Source: Lonicera japonica (Eukaryota; Streptophyta; Magnoliopsida; Dipsacales; Caprifoliaceae). Taken from it: a DNA stretch of 64,000 nt. Location of the stretch: the NCBI GenBank assembly GCA_021464415.1, contig JAKCWG010000685.1, positions 300,384 to 364,383 of the forward strand, written 5' to 3'. This document shows, in pieces, positions 11,147 to 22,116 of the stretch. Within the stretch, counting starts at the first letter, position 1. Each line of letters opens with the position of its first letter. The translations under genes and the position numbers were made by a program. Below the pieces are notes generated by a model, which saw only the letters and a program-made list of their open reading frames with translations, made no database searches and was not told the DNA's origin.

Positions 11147-11288
11147 ATGGCCATTATAAAACCCCGTAAAAACCTTTTTCTTTCTGTTTTTGCAACGTAT
11201 TTTTGAGTTTTAGAGGTAAAGGCATCCGTAAAATTTTTATAGATCAGCTGTATACAATTTTATTCTAACAAGAATTTTGCACATTCAG
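11147..11288 (+). pseudogene. TIR exon remnant cut by a MITE
   Basis: ATGGCCATTATAAAACCC begins the exon; CAACGTATTTTTGAGTTTTAGAGG and GATCAGCTGTATACAATTTT follow, matching the first 140 bases of the TIR exon at 12650 but out of frame. It ends at CACATTCAG, where a MITE (11289-11595) is inserted. The paralogue at 53450-53589 is cut at the same point. Confidence 0.75.
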
Positions 11289-11595
11289 GGTCCATTTGAT
11301 AACAATATGAAAAAAGAAAAAAAAATAATTGATTTTTGTAAAAAGTTGAAAGATAAATTGAGAAATGTAGTGAGATGTCTTTTTTACTTTATGACATTTT
11401 CAAAAGATTTTTTTTTTTTTTTGTGGTTGAGGAAGAAAAATTTTACATAAAAAATGATGAGTTATGGAGGATATCTGATCATAAAAATAAGCACGAGATG
11501 GAAAACATCAAATTACATGCTTTGACTTATTTTTCAACTTCTTCTACAAATCAAACATTTTTCTTATTATTTTTCATCTTATTATCAAACGGAGC
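11289..11595. mobile_element. MITE of about 307 bp that disrupts a TIR exon
   Basis: Inverted ends: GGTCCATTTGATAAC at the left and ATTATCAAACGGAGC at the right. The interior is AT-rich (GATTTTTGT-AAAAGTTGAAA). The same element sits in the same TIR position at 53590-53898 and at 63801 onwards, and as a stub at 7073. A second partial start follows at 11600 (GGATCCATTGATAACATAG). Confidence 0.7.
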
Positions 11596-12649
11596 ATTAG
11601 GATCCATTGATAACATAGAAAAGAAAAAAAATTAGTTGATTTTTGTGAGAAGTTGTAAAATAAATTAAACCTCAACGAAATTATTTGAACCCATATCCGA
11701 TATATTAAAAAAAAAATAAAGAAAATTCAATGAAATGACTCATGACCTTATAAATGAAAAGAGAATCACTTTACTACTCGAGCAAATACAATTTCATGTT
11801 ATTAAAGTCTTTTAAAGAGTCTATCTATTATCAGGTATAACATTACACTTGCATCTATATAGATCATCTTTACAAAATTTCATCAAAAAATTCAAACCAG
11901 AAGTTGGTGTAATAAATATTTAATACATATGTTCATCTTCGATTATGAAAATTTAGATGATTATCTCACCCACTTCTAAATTAAATCTTCTGATAAAATA
12001 TTGTGGAGATAATTTTCATCATTTAAATTATGTCATCAAATTTCATAAAAAAAATTATTCATTTAAATCTCAAAATAAATCCCATTTTAAGAAATAAATT
12101 CAATGCAATAATATTTAATATTTAAGTAATGATGCTAGCATGGAATAAAGTCCTTAACTTTTTCTCCATCGCATACCTTGCTGTATCTTTTCCTTTTTTG
12201 TCTAATATATAGATTTATAAAGTGAGACACTAATATATTCCCATGCTATGAAAAGCACAATGACTATAATTGATAATGGATTAGGCCACTGGAATATTAA
12301 TAGGATAGACTAATTAATAACTAGAATGCTGATAAGTGATAATTGGTTGAAATATGATTTGAGCTAATTAGTACCACTAAGGTGAGTAAAGGCTCAACCC
12401 ACCCTATATCATGATCAAGAGTCCCAATAGTTCCTCCACTGAGTATAACATAATAAAAGTTATGTTTATGGGTAAGTTCGTTGTACCAGTACTAAGATTT
12501 TTTTTACCTTTCTTTTAACATAGAAAACAGAAGAAAAAACAAAGGTATATATTCTTTCTGGGTAGTATGTGCCCAATTGGCTTAAGCAAATTTAAGCTTA
12601 GGTGCTCAAAAATTCATTACTACAAACTAGCTAGCCTTCTTCAAATATA
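11596..12649. other. Upstream region of the TIR exon at 12650; hairpin-arm MITE sequence
   Basis: 11700-12190 is collinear with 54330-54880 and includes arms ATCAAAAAATTCAAACC and CCACTTCTAAATTAAATCTT of the MITE type seen at 19193-19572. 12200-12560 is collinear with 55780-56140. The last 90 bp (GGTGCTCAAAAATTCATTAC, AAATATAATGG) is the repeated TIR promoter/5' UTR module also seen before 307, 55038, 56773 and 62503. Confidence 0.55.
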
Positions 12650-13169
12650 ATGGCCATCGTAAGAGCCCATAAAACCACTTCTTCCACTTGTTATGACGTA
12701 TTTTTGAACTTTAGAGGCGAAGACACCCGAAAAACTTTTACAGATCACCTCTATACAACTTTAGTCGAAGAAGGATTTCTCACGTTTAGAGACGACGATG
12801 GGGTCGAGAAAGGCAAAAATATCCGGTCGGAATTAGAAAAAGCGACCTTTCTATCAAAGATTTCAATCATTGTCATATCCAAGGATTACGCATCTTCCAG
12901 GTGGTGCCTTGATGAACTTGTCATGATCCTCGAACAAAGGAGGAACTCCAAGCATGTAGTTTTACCAGTCTTTTACCATGTGGATCCATCCCATGTTCGA
13001 AAGCAAACGGGAAGATAGCATAAGCATTTGCTAGGTACGAAAAGCAATTTGAGGAAGAAAATGATCAAAAAGTAAAAAGAAAATTGGTGGAAAAGATAAA
13101 AAGGTAGAGATCAGCATTTATAGAAGTTGCTGATTTGATTGGGCTAGACTTGTGAAACCAAGTTGATGG
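12650..13169 (+). pseudogene. TIR exon 1 of the TNL locus, broken
   Basis: The frame opens well: CYDVFLNFRGEDTRKTF, then SSRWCLDELVMILE with the catalytic-type glutamate, then VDPSHVRKQTG. A TAG at 13016-13018 ends it after 122 codons, at a point where the frame also shifts. Downstream, in the frame that matches the family, are a TAG at 13105-13107 (in place of a Trp) and a TGA at 13153-13155. The donor GATGG/GTACAT at 13169/13170 is kept, and the exon length (520) shows a net indel against the intact exon. It therefore cannot supply a full TIR to the NB-ARC exon 1 kb downstream. A truncated 122-residue TIR lacking the C-terminal helices is the most it could encode. The TGA is shared with the fragment at 43023-43155. 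Confidence 0.85.
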
Positions 13170-14187
13170 GTACATAAGTTACTCATTGTTCTTCACATAA
13201 ATGCTTACAATATTTGTTTTTGTCTTGCCTTTTCTTTTCCATGTTCCAAATTTCAAAATTTTAAATCTATCTTTTTGTTTTTGGTTTTAATGAAGCCTCT
13301 GAAAAAGCCATTTAACCATAAGACATTCGATTACTATCAATAACTAAACCTCTTAATTAGTTTTTAAAGGTCAATTGTGTATCCAATTGAGTGTGTTTAA
13401 GGTTAATTAAGCAATCTAATGTTAAACTTGTAACATAATATCCTTGTATTATTGTTATAGTACTACTTGTTGGAGAGTATATATGATATGCATTGTTGAC
13501 ACACTACCTAACAGTTTATGTTTTGGGGAAAGATTGTTCTTAACATGGTGTTAGGGGTCTAGTTATATACAATCACTAGTTCGAGTCCTCGAGTGTGCAT
13601 TGTTTTCCCCATTTGTATTAGTAAGATTAAAAAATTACATGTGCACTTTGGTTTGTTTCTCCAACCCGAAACTCTATATTAAAAGATTATGGCCACTTAG
13701 CTCCCATGTATAGGGCGAGGACTAATTCTACGGAGCCTAATGTGATTTTCAAGCAAATAACACATATTTAAATATCACATTTAACAGCAAAACAAATAAA
13801 TTTTTCAAACTCACTTTTCAAACTTTGGAACCAGTGTGCAATATTCATATTCAGCATTCAAATTCAAACAACGAAATAAACGAACCCTTAGTTCCTACTT
13901 TGTTTTTCTATAATAAGTATAAACTCAAAGGAGAATTTGTGAACCATGGAGGAAATCTCTTATAGTTAAGGTTCTGCATGATTGCATTCCTTTACAGTCG
14001 ATACTTCTTATTTGACTTTTACAAATTCAAAGAAAATACTATATGTCAACCTAATTAATAGAAAAAATATATATATATAAAAACCTTACTATTAATTCAT
14101 AATAATACCATTGTATGGGTTTTTTTAATTAGAGTCTCGATGTATCTAATTATCTACCTTTCTTATCCAATTGAACCAAATTTGTAG
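13170..14187 (+). other. TNL intron 1 (3' part)
   Basis: The intron runs from the broken TIR exon to the NB-ARC exon, with acceptor TTTGTAG at 14181-14187. The first 100 bp match 43156-43260. The last 280 bp (AAAGGAGAATTT, GAAAATACTATATGTCAAC, CTCGATGTATCTAATTATC) match a piece inside the hAT-like element at 41220-41495. No gene is inside. Confidence 0.7.
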
Positions 14188-15277
14188 GCATGAATCCAAG
14201 TTTATCCAGAAAATAATAAAAACGATTGGAGATAAATTGAGGCGCACGACCTTGGATGTAGCTCCATACAAAATTGGAATAAATTCTCAAGCCGAATTTA
14301 TAAATAAGTGGCTACAAGACATGTCAAATGATGTTAGCATACAAGCTATTTGTGGGATGGGCGGAATTGGAAAGTCAACCATTGCAAAATTTGTTTATAA
14401 TCAAAACTCTAGTAGTTTTGATGGTAGTAGCTTTCTCGCAAACATCACTGAAGTGTCAAAACAACCTAATGGTTTACTTTGTTTACAAAGACAACTTCTA
14501 TCAGACATATCTAGAACGAAACAAAGAAAGATACATAACGTTGATGAAGGACTCGCAAAGATCCGAAATGTTGTTTGTCATAAGAAGGTGCTTCTCGTTC
14601 TTGATGATGTGGAACAAATGGATCATATATATGCCATACTCGGAATGCAAGATTGGCTTTTCCCAGGAAGTAAAGTCATCATAACTACTAGGCATGAGAA
14701 GTTGCTGAAGCCTTATCAGATTTATAAGGTTATGCCGTTGGATCAAGATAAATCGGTTAAGCTCTTCACTTTGCATGCCTTTGGAGAAGATTGTCCTATT
14801 GAAAGTTATAAAAAGCACATAGAAAGGGCTGTACAAATTTGTGAAGGACTTCCATTAGCTCTTAAAGTTATAGGTTCTTCTTTGTCCGGGAAAAGTGAAG
14901 ATGAATGGGTCAACGAATTAGCAAAATTGGAAGCAATACCTCACAATCAAATTCTCAAGAAACTTCAAACCAGTTATGACTCTTTACAAGATGACCACGA
15001 CAAAAGATTGTTCCTTCATATTGCTTGCTTCTTCATTGGAGTTGATAAAGATTACACAATCACATTACTAGAGAAATGTGATTTTCACGCAAAAATTGGA
15101 GTTCAAAATCTAATTGATCGATGTCTTTTAGCAATTGAAAATGGCAATTTATTGAGAATGCACAAATTAATTCAAGACATGGGACGAGAAATTGTTCACC
15201 AAGAATCACATGAAGCTGGAGAGCGTAGTAGACTCTGGCGTCACGAGGACGCCTTTTGGGTGTTGAAAAATGAAACG
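14188..15277 (+). CDS. TNL exon 2: NB-ARC domain
   Basis: The exon encodes about 363 residues of the nucleotide-binding switch of a TNL receptor, acting in ATP/ADP exchange. Motifs, counted from the first full codon: P-loop GMGGIGKST (56-64), kinase-2 LLVLDDV (135-141), RNBS-B SKVIITTRH (161-169), GLPLA (220-224), RNBS-D LFLHIACFF (274-282) and an MHD-type motif that reads MHK (324-326) within LRMHKLIQDMG. It is uninterrupted. The acceptor TTTGTAG/G gives phase 2, matching both upstream TIR donors. The donor ACG/GTACAA at 15277/15278 joins phase 0 to the next exon; without that splice the frame runs on only to 15325. The MHD change (D to K) may alter the resting state, although variants occur in this family. 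Confidence 0.93.
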
Positions 15278-15360
15278 GTACAAAAATCTCATGTGTGTAC
15301 GTGTTTATTACTATGCATGTATTGAAGTTACTGATCCCTTTTTTCTTGTTTTTTTAATAG

Positions 15361-15780
15361 GGTACTAATACAGTTGAAGGCCTTATCCTTGAGATGCCTA
15401 TGTTAAAAGAAGCTGGTAATAATGCAAAAAAACGCCGCTATGAGGACTTTTGTGACAAATCAATATTGTCGAAGCATGTTACCTCATTAAAGCGACGTTG
15501 TCTTAGCATTATTTCTGGACAATTAGTAAGCACAACTTCAAGAAATCCAAATGATCTATACTTGACAACCGACGTGTTTAAAAGTATGACAAAGCTAAGG
15601 CTACTCAAGCTCAATTATGTAAAACTTAGAGGAAGCTACGAGAATTTCCCTAAAAGTTTAGCATGGTTGTCTTGGCATGGATTTCCTTCAAAATATATTC
15701 CGATGGAATTTTCAATGGAGAACTTGGTTGCTCTTGACTTGCGTTATAGTTTGTTGAAACAAGTTTGGAAGAAAACCCCG
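15361..15780 (+). CDS. TNL exon 3: NB-LRR linker and first LRRs
   Basis: 140 codons, phase 0 at both ends (acceptor TTTTTTAATAG before 15361, donor CCCCG/GTACGA after 15780). It starts GTNTVEGLILEMP, the usual start of the third exon in TNLs. It then has TTDVFKSMTKLRLLKLNYV, LAWLSWHGFPSKYIPMEFSM and ALDLRYSLLKQVWK, the conserved first leucine-rich repeats that pack against the NB-ARC. The frame is intact. The apparent ATG at 15394 is internal. Confidence 0.92.
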
Positions 15781-15876
15781 GTACGATATTCATTTATTTT
15801 TCTTCTTTCCTCAATTTTTGATGATGGCATATGCATGTGTATATAGAATTAATAATACTTTCTTTTTTCCCTATAG

Positions 15877-16644
15877 CTTCTTAAATCATTGAAGATCCTG
15901 GATTTGAGTTATTCTGAATGGCTTGCAAGAACACCTGACTTCGTAGGACTCCCCAACCTTGAGAAATTAATTCTTAAAGGTTGTGTACGTTTGGTTGAGA
16001 TTTGTGAATCTATCGGAGACTTAGAGATGTTTAATTTGCTTGATCTAAAAGATTGCAAAACTCTGATGAAGCTTCCAAGAAACATTGCCAAGCTAGAATC
16101 TCTGAAGACTTTAGACATCTCAGGTTGCAATATCGGTGAATTGCCAAGTGAGATGAGAAACATGCCATTATTAGAAGTTCTTAATGCTAATAGGATTACC
16201 ATAAACCCATTACATAGTAACAGTGGGGAGGTCAAATGGTGGCAGCGAATTGTTTGCTTGTCAACACCAAGGAAAGGACCAAAAACTTTATGGGCTTCTT
16301 TGCCATTCTCTTTGAAAGTATTAAGCCTGCGCGGATGCAATCTATTTGACGATTCATTCCCCGATAATTTCAGTAGCCTACCATCATTGTACCACTTGAG
16401 CTTACGGGAAAATCCATTTCAGAGACTACCAAATTGCTTAAAGGATCTTAATAATTTGCAGTTCCTTAATATATCAAATTGCTATAGGCTCCAAACACTT
16501 GACCTTAGTTGCCTCCCAAAATATTATTTTCATGTGGCTGCGTATTCCTGTATATCACTGGAAAAAATTACGTCTTCAAGCATTGGTCATCTTTACCTAA
16601 CTGATTGCCCAAAATTGGTTGATATAGAAGATGGCTGGGGCGAG
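15877..16644 (+). CDS. TNL exon 4: leucine-rich repeats
   Basis: 256 codons, phase 0 (acceptor CCCTATAG before 15877, donor GGCGAG/GTATTT after 16644). Regular LRRs can be read: LKSLKILDLSYSEWLARTPDF, LPNLEKLILKGCVRLVEI, FNLLDLKDCKTLMKLPRNIA, LESLKTLDISGCNIGELP, SLKVLSLRGCNLFDDSFP, LYHLSLRENPFQRLP and LQFLNISNCYRLQTL. About nine repeats are visible. LRRs in TNLs bind or monitor the pathogen ligand and hold the switch off. The frame has no lesion. Confidence 0.92.
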
Positions 16645-16755
16645 GTATTTCTCTTTCTCTGTGTGTGTGCGTGCGCATATATATATATAGCGATGACCAA
16701 TAAATTGGTTTTTTTGTTTTTTTCGGCCTTAGAATTTATCAAGTTAGCTTTTTAT

Positions 16756-17243
16756 TAGAGGTGGAGCCAAAAAAATTTGTGTGGAAGGGCATTCTTAGCA
16801 TTATAAAATAATAATATTTGTAGTGAAGCAATTAATATAATAACTTTATTATCTAGAGGTAAATATGTTTAGCAGTGGACTTTAACTTTTGCATATTTTA
16901 AAAAAGATATTATTTTCAATGTAATTAATTGATTAAAATGTATTTAGTACCATAGAATATGCTACATCGACTATGTCAAAAAAGTAAAAAAAAAGTCTTA
17001 TACACAATGTTATGAAAAAATAGATGAGACTCTTAACTTGAGACTCATAAAAGTACTATATTTTTAACTTCTCCAAATATAATGGAAACTCAAAGTGAAA
17101 ATGAGTATCAAATAATAAAACTTGACAAATTGAGAGGGGGCATTTTAATTATTTTTCAAACTTTGAATGTATTGACGCAAACATATGTAGACTAAGAGAA
17201 GAAAGTGAGGAGGGGTACAGGCACATGCTAGCTCCGTCACTGC
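16756..17243. mobile_element. Possible hAT/MULE-type non-autonomous element
   Basis: The left end AGAGGTGGAGCCAA and right end TAGCTCCGTCACTGC form an imperfect inverted repeat of the type AGTG(A)CGGAGCTA. The flanks CTTTTTATT and CTTTTAAAT are similar but not identical. There is no ORF. Boundaries are tentative. Confidence 0.4.
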
Positions 17244-18989
17244 TTTTAAATTTAGTTAGAAAGATGGTGCTAAAGTTCTATAAGTCTATGCCAAAATAAA
17301 TTATGCATCGTGTGATTTTGTATACTTCATGCTTTACATATTACACATATTTTAGCATGGTGAACATTGTTTTGACAATATAACCATCTTCTTTTGTTAA
17401 ATTTTTTTACAACCATAGGACAAATTATGGCATAGGAACTAGAAATTCCATGCAAAAATTATTTGTTCTTCAAAAGATTATGAAAACTTCTATATATCAT
17501 TATATTTAAATACCGCATAAGTTAGATATCCATGGTTAATCGTATATTTACTTTTAATTTTTTTTGAACTTAATCATTTTTGTATTTGTAGTTCATTAAT
17601 ATCTATTATCTTTAAGCTTACATTAAATATTAGAGGATCAAAGAATTTATAAGGTAAAAGAACACTTTACATGAATAATATTTAGTAAGAGATTAATTGA
17701 TATAGACATAATCACAAAATATTTAACATACAAGTGTAATTCATATTTATCGTTTGTGACGCAAAATTTGTTGTAGAAAAGAAAGTTGATCGCCCTCCTT
17801 CTGAGGTTGATAATCTGCTTTTGAGGTAAAAGATGGATACTATAATTTCAGATGAAGAAAAAAAGATAGCATAATTTCAGAAGAAGAAAAAAAGATAGCA
17901 TATACAAACATAATTTTGATATTATATATAGTATACATAGTTAAAGAACTTTTGAACTATTAATAAAAATCGGTATTTTAATAATCAACATAATTCAGTA
18001 GGCGAATTATATGTACGGTGGATAAAATCAAAATAGCTTGTAAAATAATCAAAAAATATTTACTAACATCAAAAGCACAAACATGTACCCTATTTATAGC
18101 ACATCAATTCTCAACAAACATGTACCCTATCTATATTTTTATATATATAATTTTAACTCAAAAAATAGAGCATGATTTATTCTCAACAAATTAATAAAAG
18201 TTCAAATCCAACTTTTACATTCACACATATAATATACTAGTTTTTGCGCATGTGCGTTGCACGTGATTTTAGTGTTTAAAAAAGATGATTAATTTAGTCC
18301 ATTAATTACTACGTACATATTAAGAATTGAAAAATTAGTATGAAATAAAAATAATCACAAATAAGCAAAAAAATCGTATCAAGTGTAATGTTTAATTAAT
18401 AATTATAAGAAAATCATAAAATCGGCCAACTATATAAAAATGTTATAGATACATGATAACAAATTATCACATATATAAGAGAGTAATATGTCTTTAATAA
18501 ATTTTTAGAATTGGTAGATAGTTAATATATTAAACGTATGTGGCTTATTACGCATAGTATCACAAAATAAATAACATATTGTATAACCTGATGATGTATA
18601 AGTTAATGTTAAATAACTTTGTAATTTTAATACGATTTATTAAATATACATACTTTTGCAGTGAGTTTTGAAAAACTCATAATTCAACACAAACTATAAC
18701 TTATATAATTATTTTAACAAAATAAAGTAGAGTTTAAATTTATTTAAACTACTAATAGTAATATAAAAATATATGGAGTTATACACTATTTGATATACTA
18801 ATACTAATATAATTTTGACTTGTTTAATTAAAATACTAATGCTATAATATAAAAATATATAAAGTTATATTATTTTTTTTCATACAAATCTTAAAATTTT
18901 GTATTTAAAATTAAGAGCATATATTTATCTTTTAAAAAAAATACTTAAATTATTCGTACTTCTATATATATATATATATAATAGTGTGT

Positions 18990-19080
18990 TTCGGCTGGCA
19001 TGGGAGTTGTAGATTTTGAGTTAAGGATATTTAGCACATATATTCCGGGTGGGAGATCTCCGATGCTTTCCCGTGAAAAG
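18990..19080 (+). pseudogene. Partial duplicate of TNL exon 5
   Basis: TTTGAGTTAAGGATATTTAG and the following GGGAGATCTCCGATGC match the start of the real exon 5 at 19652-19715 with few differences, and stay open in the same frame (FSTYIPGGRSP against FSTYFAVGRSP). The copy ends at CCCGTGAAAAG. It lies about 560 bp before exon 5 with a MITE between the two. Confidence 0.75.
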
Positions 19081-19192
19081 AAAAAACACTTAAGTTATTT
19101 GTATTTTTATATATAGTAATATAATATATAGTATAATATAAAATATATACATAGTATAGACACAGATATATATATATATATATATATGGGAA

Positions 19193-19572
19193 ATTTCAGG
19201 TGCGGATTACTGTTCACGGATGAACAGTACGGATTGGTCCATTTGGCACGCTTTCCGATAGAATTTTTTGATTAAATTTTGTGGGGATGTTCTTCATCGT
19301 GTGTAGAACATCTCCACCAAATTTCATCAAAAAATTCAACCGGGAAGTGGGTTAACTACGTGATTAAAAAATATTGGTCCAGAAATAAATTTATAAAATC
19401 CAATATTTTTCAATCATCTTCCCGGTTAAATTTTTTGATGAAATTTGGTGGAGACGTTCTACACACAATGAATAACATCCCCACAAAATTTCATCAAAAA
19501 ATTCTATCAGAAAGCGTGCCAAATGGACCAATCCGTACTGTTCATCCGTGAACAGTAATCCGCACCTGAAAT
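19193..19572. mobile_element. Foldback MITE of about 380 bp in TNL intron 4
   Basis: The two arms are nearly perfect inverted repeats: ATTTCAGGTGCGGATTACTG at the left and the reverse complement CAGTAATCCGCACCTGAAAT at the right, continuing for over 60 bp. A second nested pair lies inside (CATCTCCACCAAATTTCATC with GATGAAATTTGGTGGAGACG). AT repeats flank both sides, so the target duplication is not resolved. The inner arms are shared with sequences at 5060-5300, 11870-12020, 54500-54690 and 63480-63600. An ORF-like 90-codon stretch inside is not a gene. Confidence 0.85.
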
Positions 19573-19639
19573 GCTCTTGATATATATAAGCTTTGTGTAT
19601 ACAGTTTTAATTAACATTAGCGTGATTCATGTGGCCCAG

Positions 19640-20302
19640 GAATATACAGATTTTCAGTTCGGGATATTTAGCACATATTTTGCGGTTGGGAGATCTCCGA
19701 TCCTTTCCCGTGAAAGAATTAAGGGTTCATCAATATATTTTACTGTTCCTTCACATTCTCCTCAAAGGATCCACTGTTTGAATGTGTACTGTACATACAG
19801 AAGTACCGAAAATGATGACGTTGCTGTAGCGGCTCCTCGTGCAAGAATTGGAGAAGTCAATAGATGCTATTTTTGGATAGCTGTTAGAATCGAGAATAAG
19901 ACGAAGGATCTGACATGGATTTATATCCCTAGTACTTTTGATATTATAGATTCCACATGGCAGAGTAAATGGAGGTTTGGGAATCAGATGGAGGCTGGAG
20001 ATGAAATTATTGTAACGTTTGATTCCAGCGATGAATATGAGGTAAAGGAGTGCGGTTTCAATATTGTGTACTGTGACCAAGAAGACGAGAACGGAACCAC
20101 AACTATAGAGAATTCACATCATGATTTTCCAGCATTCCAGTTGAGTTCAGGAGCATACTTCCTATGCACATACAAGGAATATCTTCATGAAGATTATTTG
20201 CCCTTGAAAGCTTACAACGATCGTAGCTTATTCCGGTTTGCATCTGATACCCTCCTATTTGATTTTGCACTTGCAGAAACAAGCATCAACTCTTATTTTT
20301 GA
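19640..20302 (+). CDS. TNL exon 5: post-LRR C-terminal (C-JID) domain
   Basis: 220 codons and a stop. It opens EYTDFQFGIFSTYF, followed by GSSIYFTVPS and RIHCLNVYCTYR, which mark the post-LRR jelly-roll domain (C-JID) that contacts ligand in TNLs. It continues through WIYIPSTFDI, GDEIIVTFDSS and ECGFNIVYCDQ. The acceptor AG at 19638-19639 keeps phase 0 with exon 4. The open frame extends upstream to an ATG at 19571, but that part lies at the end of a MITE and is intronic. A noncoding 3' exon may follow near 20419 (GCAG/GTGG). Confidence 0.85.
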   Translation, partial: EYTDFQFGIFSTYFAVGRSPILSRERIKGSSIYFTVPSHSPQRIHCLNVYCTYRSTENDDVAVAAPRARIGEVNRCYFWIAVRIENKTKDLTWIYIPSTFDIIDSTWQSKWRFGNQMEAGDEIIVTFDSSDEYEVKECGFNIVYCDQEDENGTTTIENSHHDFPAFQLSSGAYFLCTYKEYLHEDYLPLKAYNDRSLFRFASDTLLFDFALAETSINSYF

Positions 20303-22116
20303 TGATGATATATATTGAATGTAACACACTAAAATCTACATTTTACATATTCTTCCCTAAAATATGTTGAAAAAATCTCTGTCCTAAAACAGATTTTATT
20401 ATCCTAAATTTTTTGCAGGTGGTATTAGAAGGGGAGAGCCTAAGAAAGCGATGACAATTGAATGTGGTGCAGAGAGTAATGGAAACATGAGCAAAAAGGG
20501 AATCCAAAAGTTGTTGTAAATCAAGGTGATTTAAGTATACTCTTTACCTTTCTTCTTGCTTGCTAAATTTTTGAAAATATGAGGAAATGTTGAATTATGT
20601 GTTCAATTCCTAGTTTTTGGCTTGCTTATTTCTTAGTCCTAGTACCTTAAGGCCTGTTTGGTCCATGGAACACCCATAAAAAAGAGTTGAAGGTGTTGAG
20701 ACTATAAATCCCACACCGGGAAATTGTATTCTTGGAAAGCAATATATAAGATCTAGTCAATTAGTTTGGGTTGGATGCTCCGAACCGTAATATGGTATTA
20801 GTGGCGGGTTATTCACCTATGTTTAAAGCCCAACAGTCACAAGGCTCCACGTCAACCAATATAATTAGTCCATTCGATTGGCTTTTCGGTTCTTTCCCAT
20901 AGAGTTAGGTCTATACATTTTGTGCCTTGTAATTGTGAATTCTCTAGGATTGTTAAAAATCTTCCATTGAGGCCAATAGGTTTTGGGTTCTTTCCCGTAG
21001 AGATTTTGGGTTCTTCACCTACGTGTTAAGGCCAAGGGTTCTTCACCTATGTGTTAAGGCCAACAGTCGCAGGGCTCCACGTCAACCAATATAATTAGTC
21101 CACTTGTTTGGCTTTTTGGGTCCATTCCCGCAGAGTTAGGTCGTACATTTTGTGCCTTGTAATTTTGATTTTTCTAGGATTGTTAAAAATCTTCCATTGA
21201 AGCCAATTGGTTTTTGGGTTCTTTCACTTAGAGTTAGGTCCGTATATTTTGTGCCTTGTAATTATGATTTTTCTTGGATTGTTCTTGTTATTTTTATACC
21301 ATGGTCAGAAAGGCATTGTAAGAAACTGATGTCAAATGATAACAATCTGCTATCAGGGCATAATAGAAAGGAATGACATGGAGGCAGAGAAAACACTCAA
21401 AATTTTTGCTTATTTATCCTATTTAACCATTTGGAATTTAAACTAAGACATCTTGTTTTAATGTATAGGAAGAAGGAATGACATAAAAGGTTGCAAAGGC
21501 AGAGAGCAATGAGCAATCTACAGTTTTAAGAAGGTGCTTTTGTCCTGTGATAAGAATTGTTCTTTTTAAGTTTTGACAACGAAAGAGAAGTTGTAAATGT
21601 CAATGTGAATACTCAAACATGAACATTTTTGTTTTGTTTCTTTATTTTTGAATTGGCAACTGTATGCCAAGTGTATGAAACAGGTGTTCGTTCTCTCATC
21701 CTAATCATCAGTTTTTTTCTTCTCTAGGTTAACAAAGGTGTTAGTGTATTGTTTAAATTATATTTCAAGATAGAACAAGTTTCATGAATCACTCCTAATT
21801 TTATTCCTTGCAACCTAGCATCATCTTACCCTTCCTCAAACTAAGAATCCACTTTGATTTCTAGAACGTTCTAGATTAAGTCTCCTTTCTAAAATCAATG
21901 TACCAAATCTCATGACAACTAGCAAGTTCATTCATTCATTGATAACACTGAAATCAGAGTATTCATAAAATAGTAACGCTTAATTTGCAGACAAAATAAA
22001 TCTTTAGCAGAGCAATGTATGTAGCAGGCAAGGTATGTATTAATTTATAGAGCTGCATTAAGTGGTGCTTTGTAGATTTACCTCAATGGAACTAACAACT
22101 TGCTCATATAAAAAAT
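20303..22116 (+). other. TNL 3' flank with short tandem repeats
   Basis: No coding frame is convincing. 20450-20530 is repeated at 33185-33262 and 21450-21650 at 38070-38240 and 38670-38830, so this is a mobile or duplicated TNL 3' module. Between 20860 and 21290 the words ACATTTTGTGCCTTGTAAT and TTGTTAAAAATCTTCCATTG recur two or three times at uneven spacing of about 100-230 bp. The 74-codon ORF at 21152 is produced by these repeats. Confidence 0.55.

Larger units (their letters stand above)
16645..19639 (+). other. TNL intron 4 (about 3 kb) with several insertions
   Basis: The intron holds a hAT/MULE-like piece (about 16756-17243), short direct duplications at about 17860-17900 (GAAGAAAAAAAGATAGCATA twice) and about 18070-18135 (ACATGTACCCTAT twice), AT microsatellites, a partial copy of exon 5 (18990-19080) and a foldback MITE (19193-19572). 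The in-frame acceptor I prefer is GTGGCCCAG at 19631-19639. Confidence 0.7.

Noticed and set aside
13585..13600. GTTCGAGTCC as the B box of a SINE or tRNA gene
   Set aside because: No A box at the right distance, no cloverleaf and no flanking duplications.
16293..16340. Antisense 143-codon ORF at 15909-16340
   Set aside because: It lies opposite the LRR exon and is its shadow.
19571..19639. N-terminal extension of the last TNL exon to the ATG at 19571
   Set aside because: It starts at the edge of a MITE; the in-frame acceptor at 19638-19639 explains the exon better.
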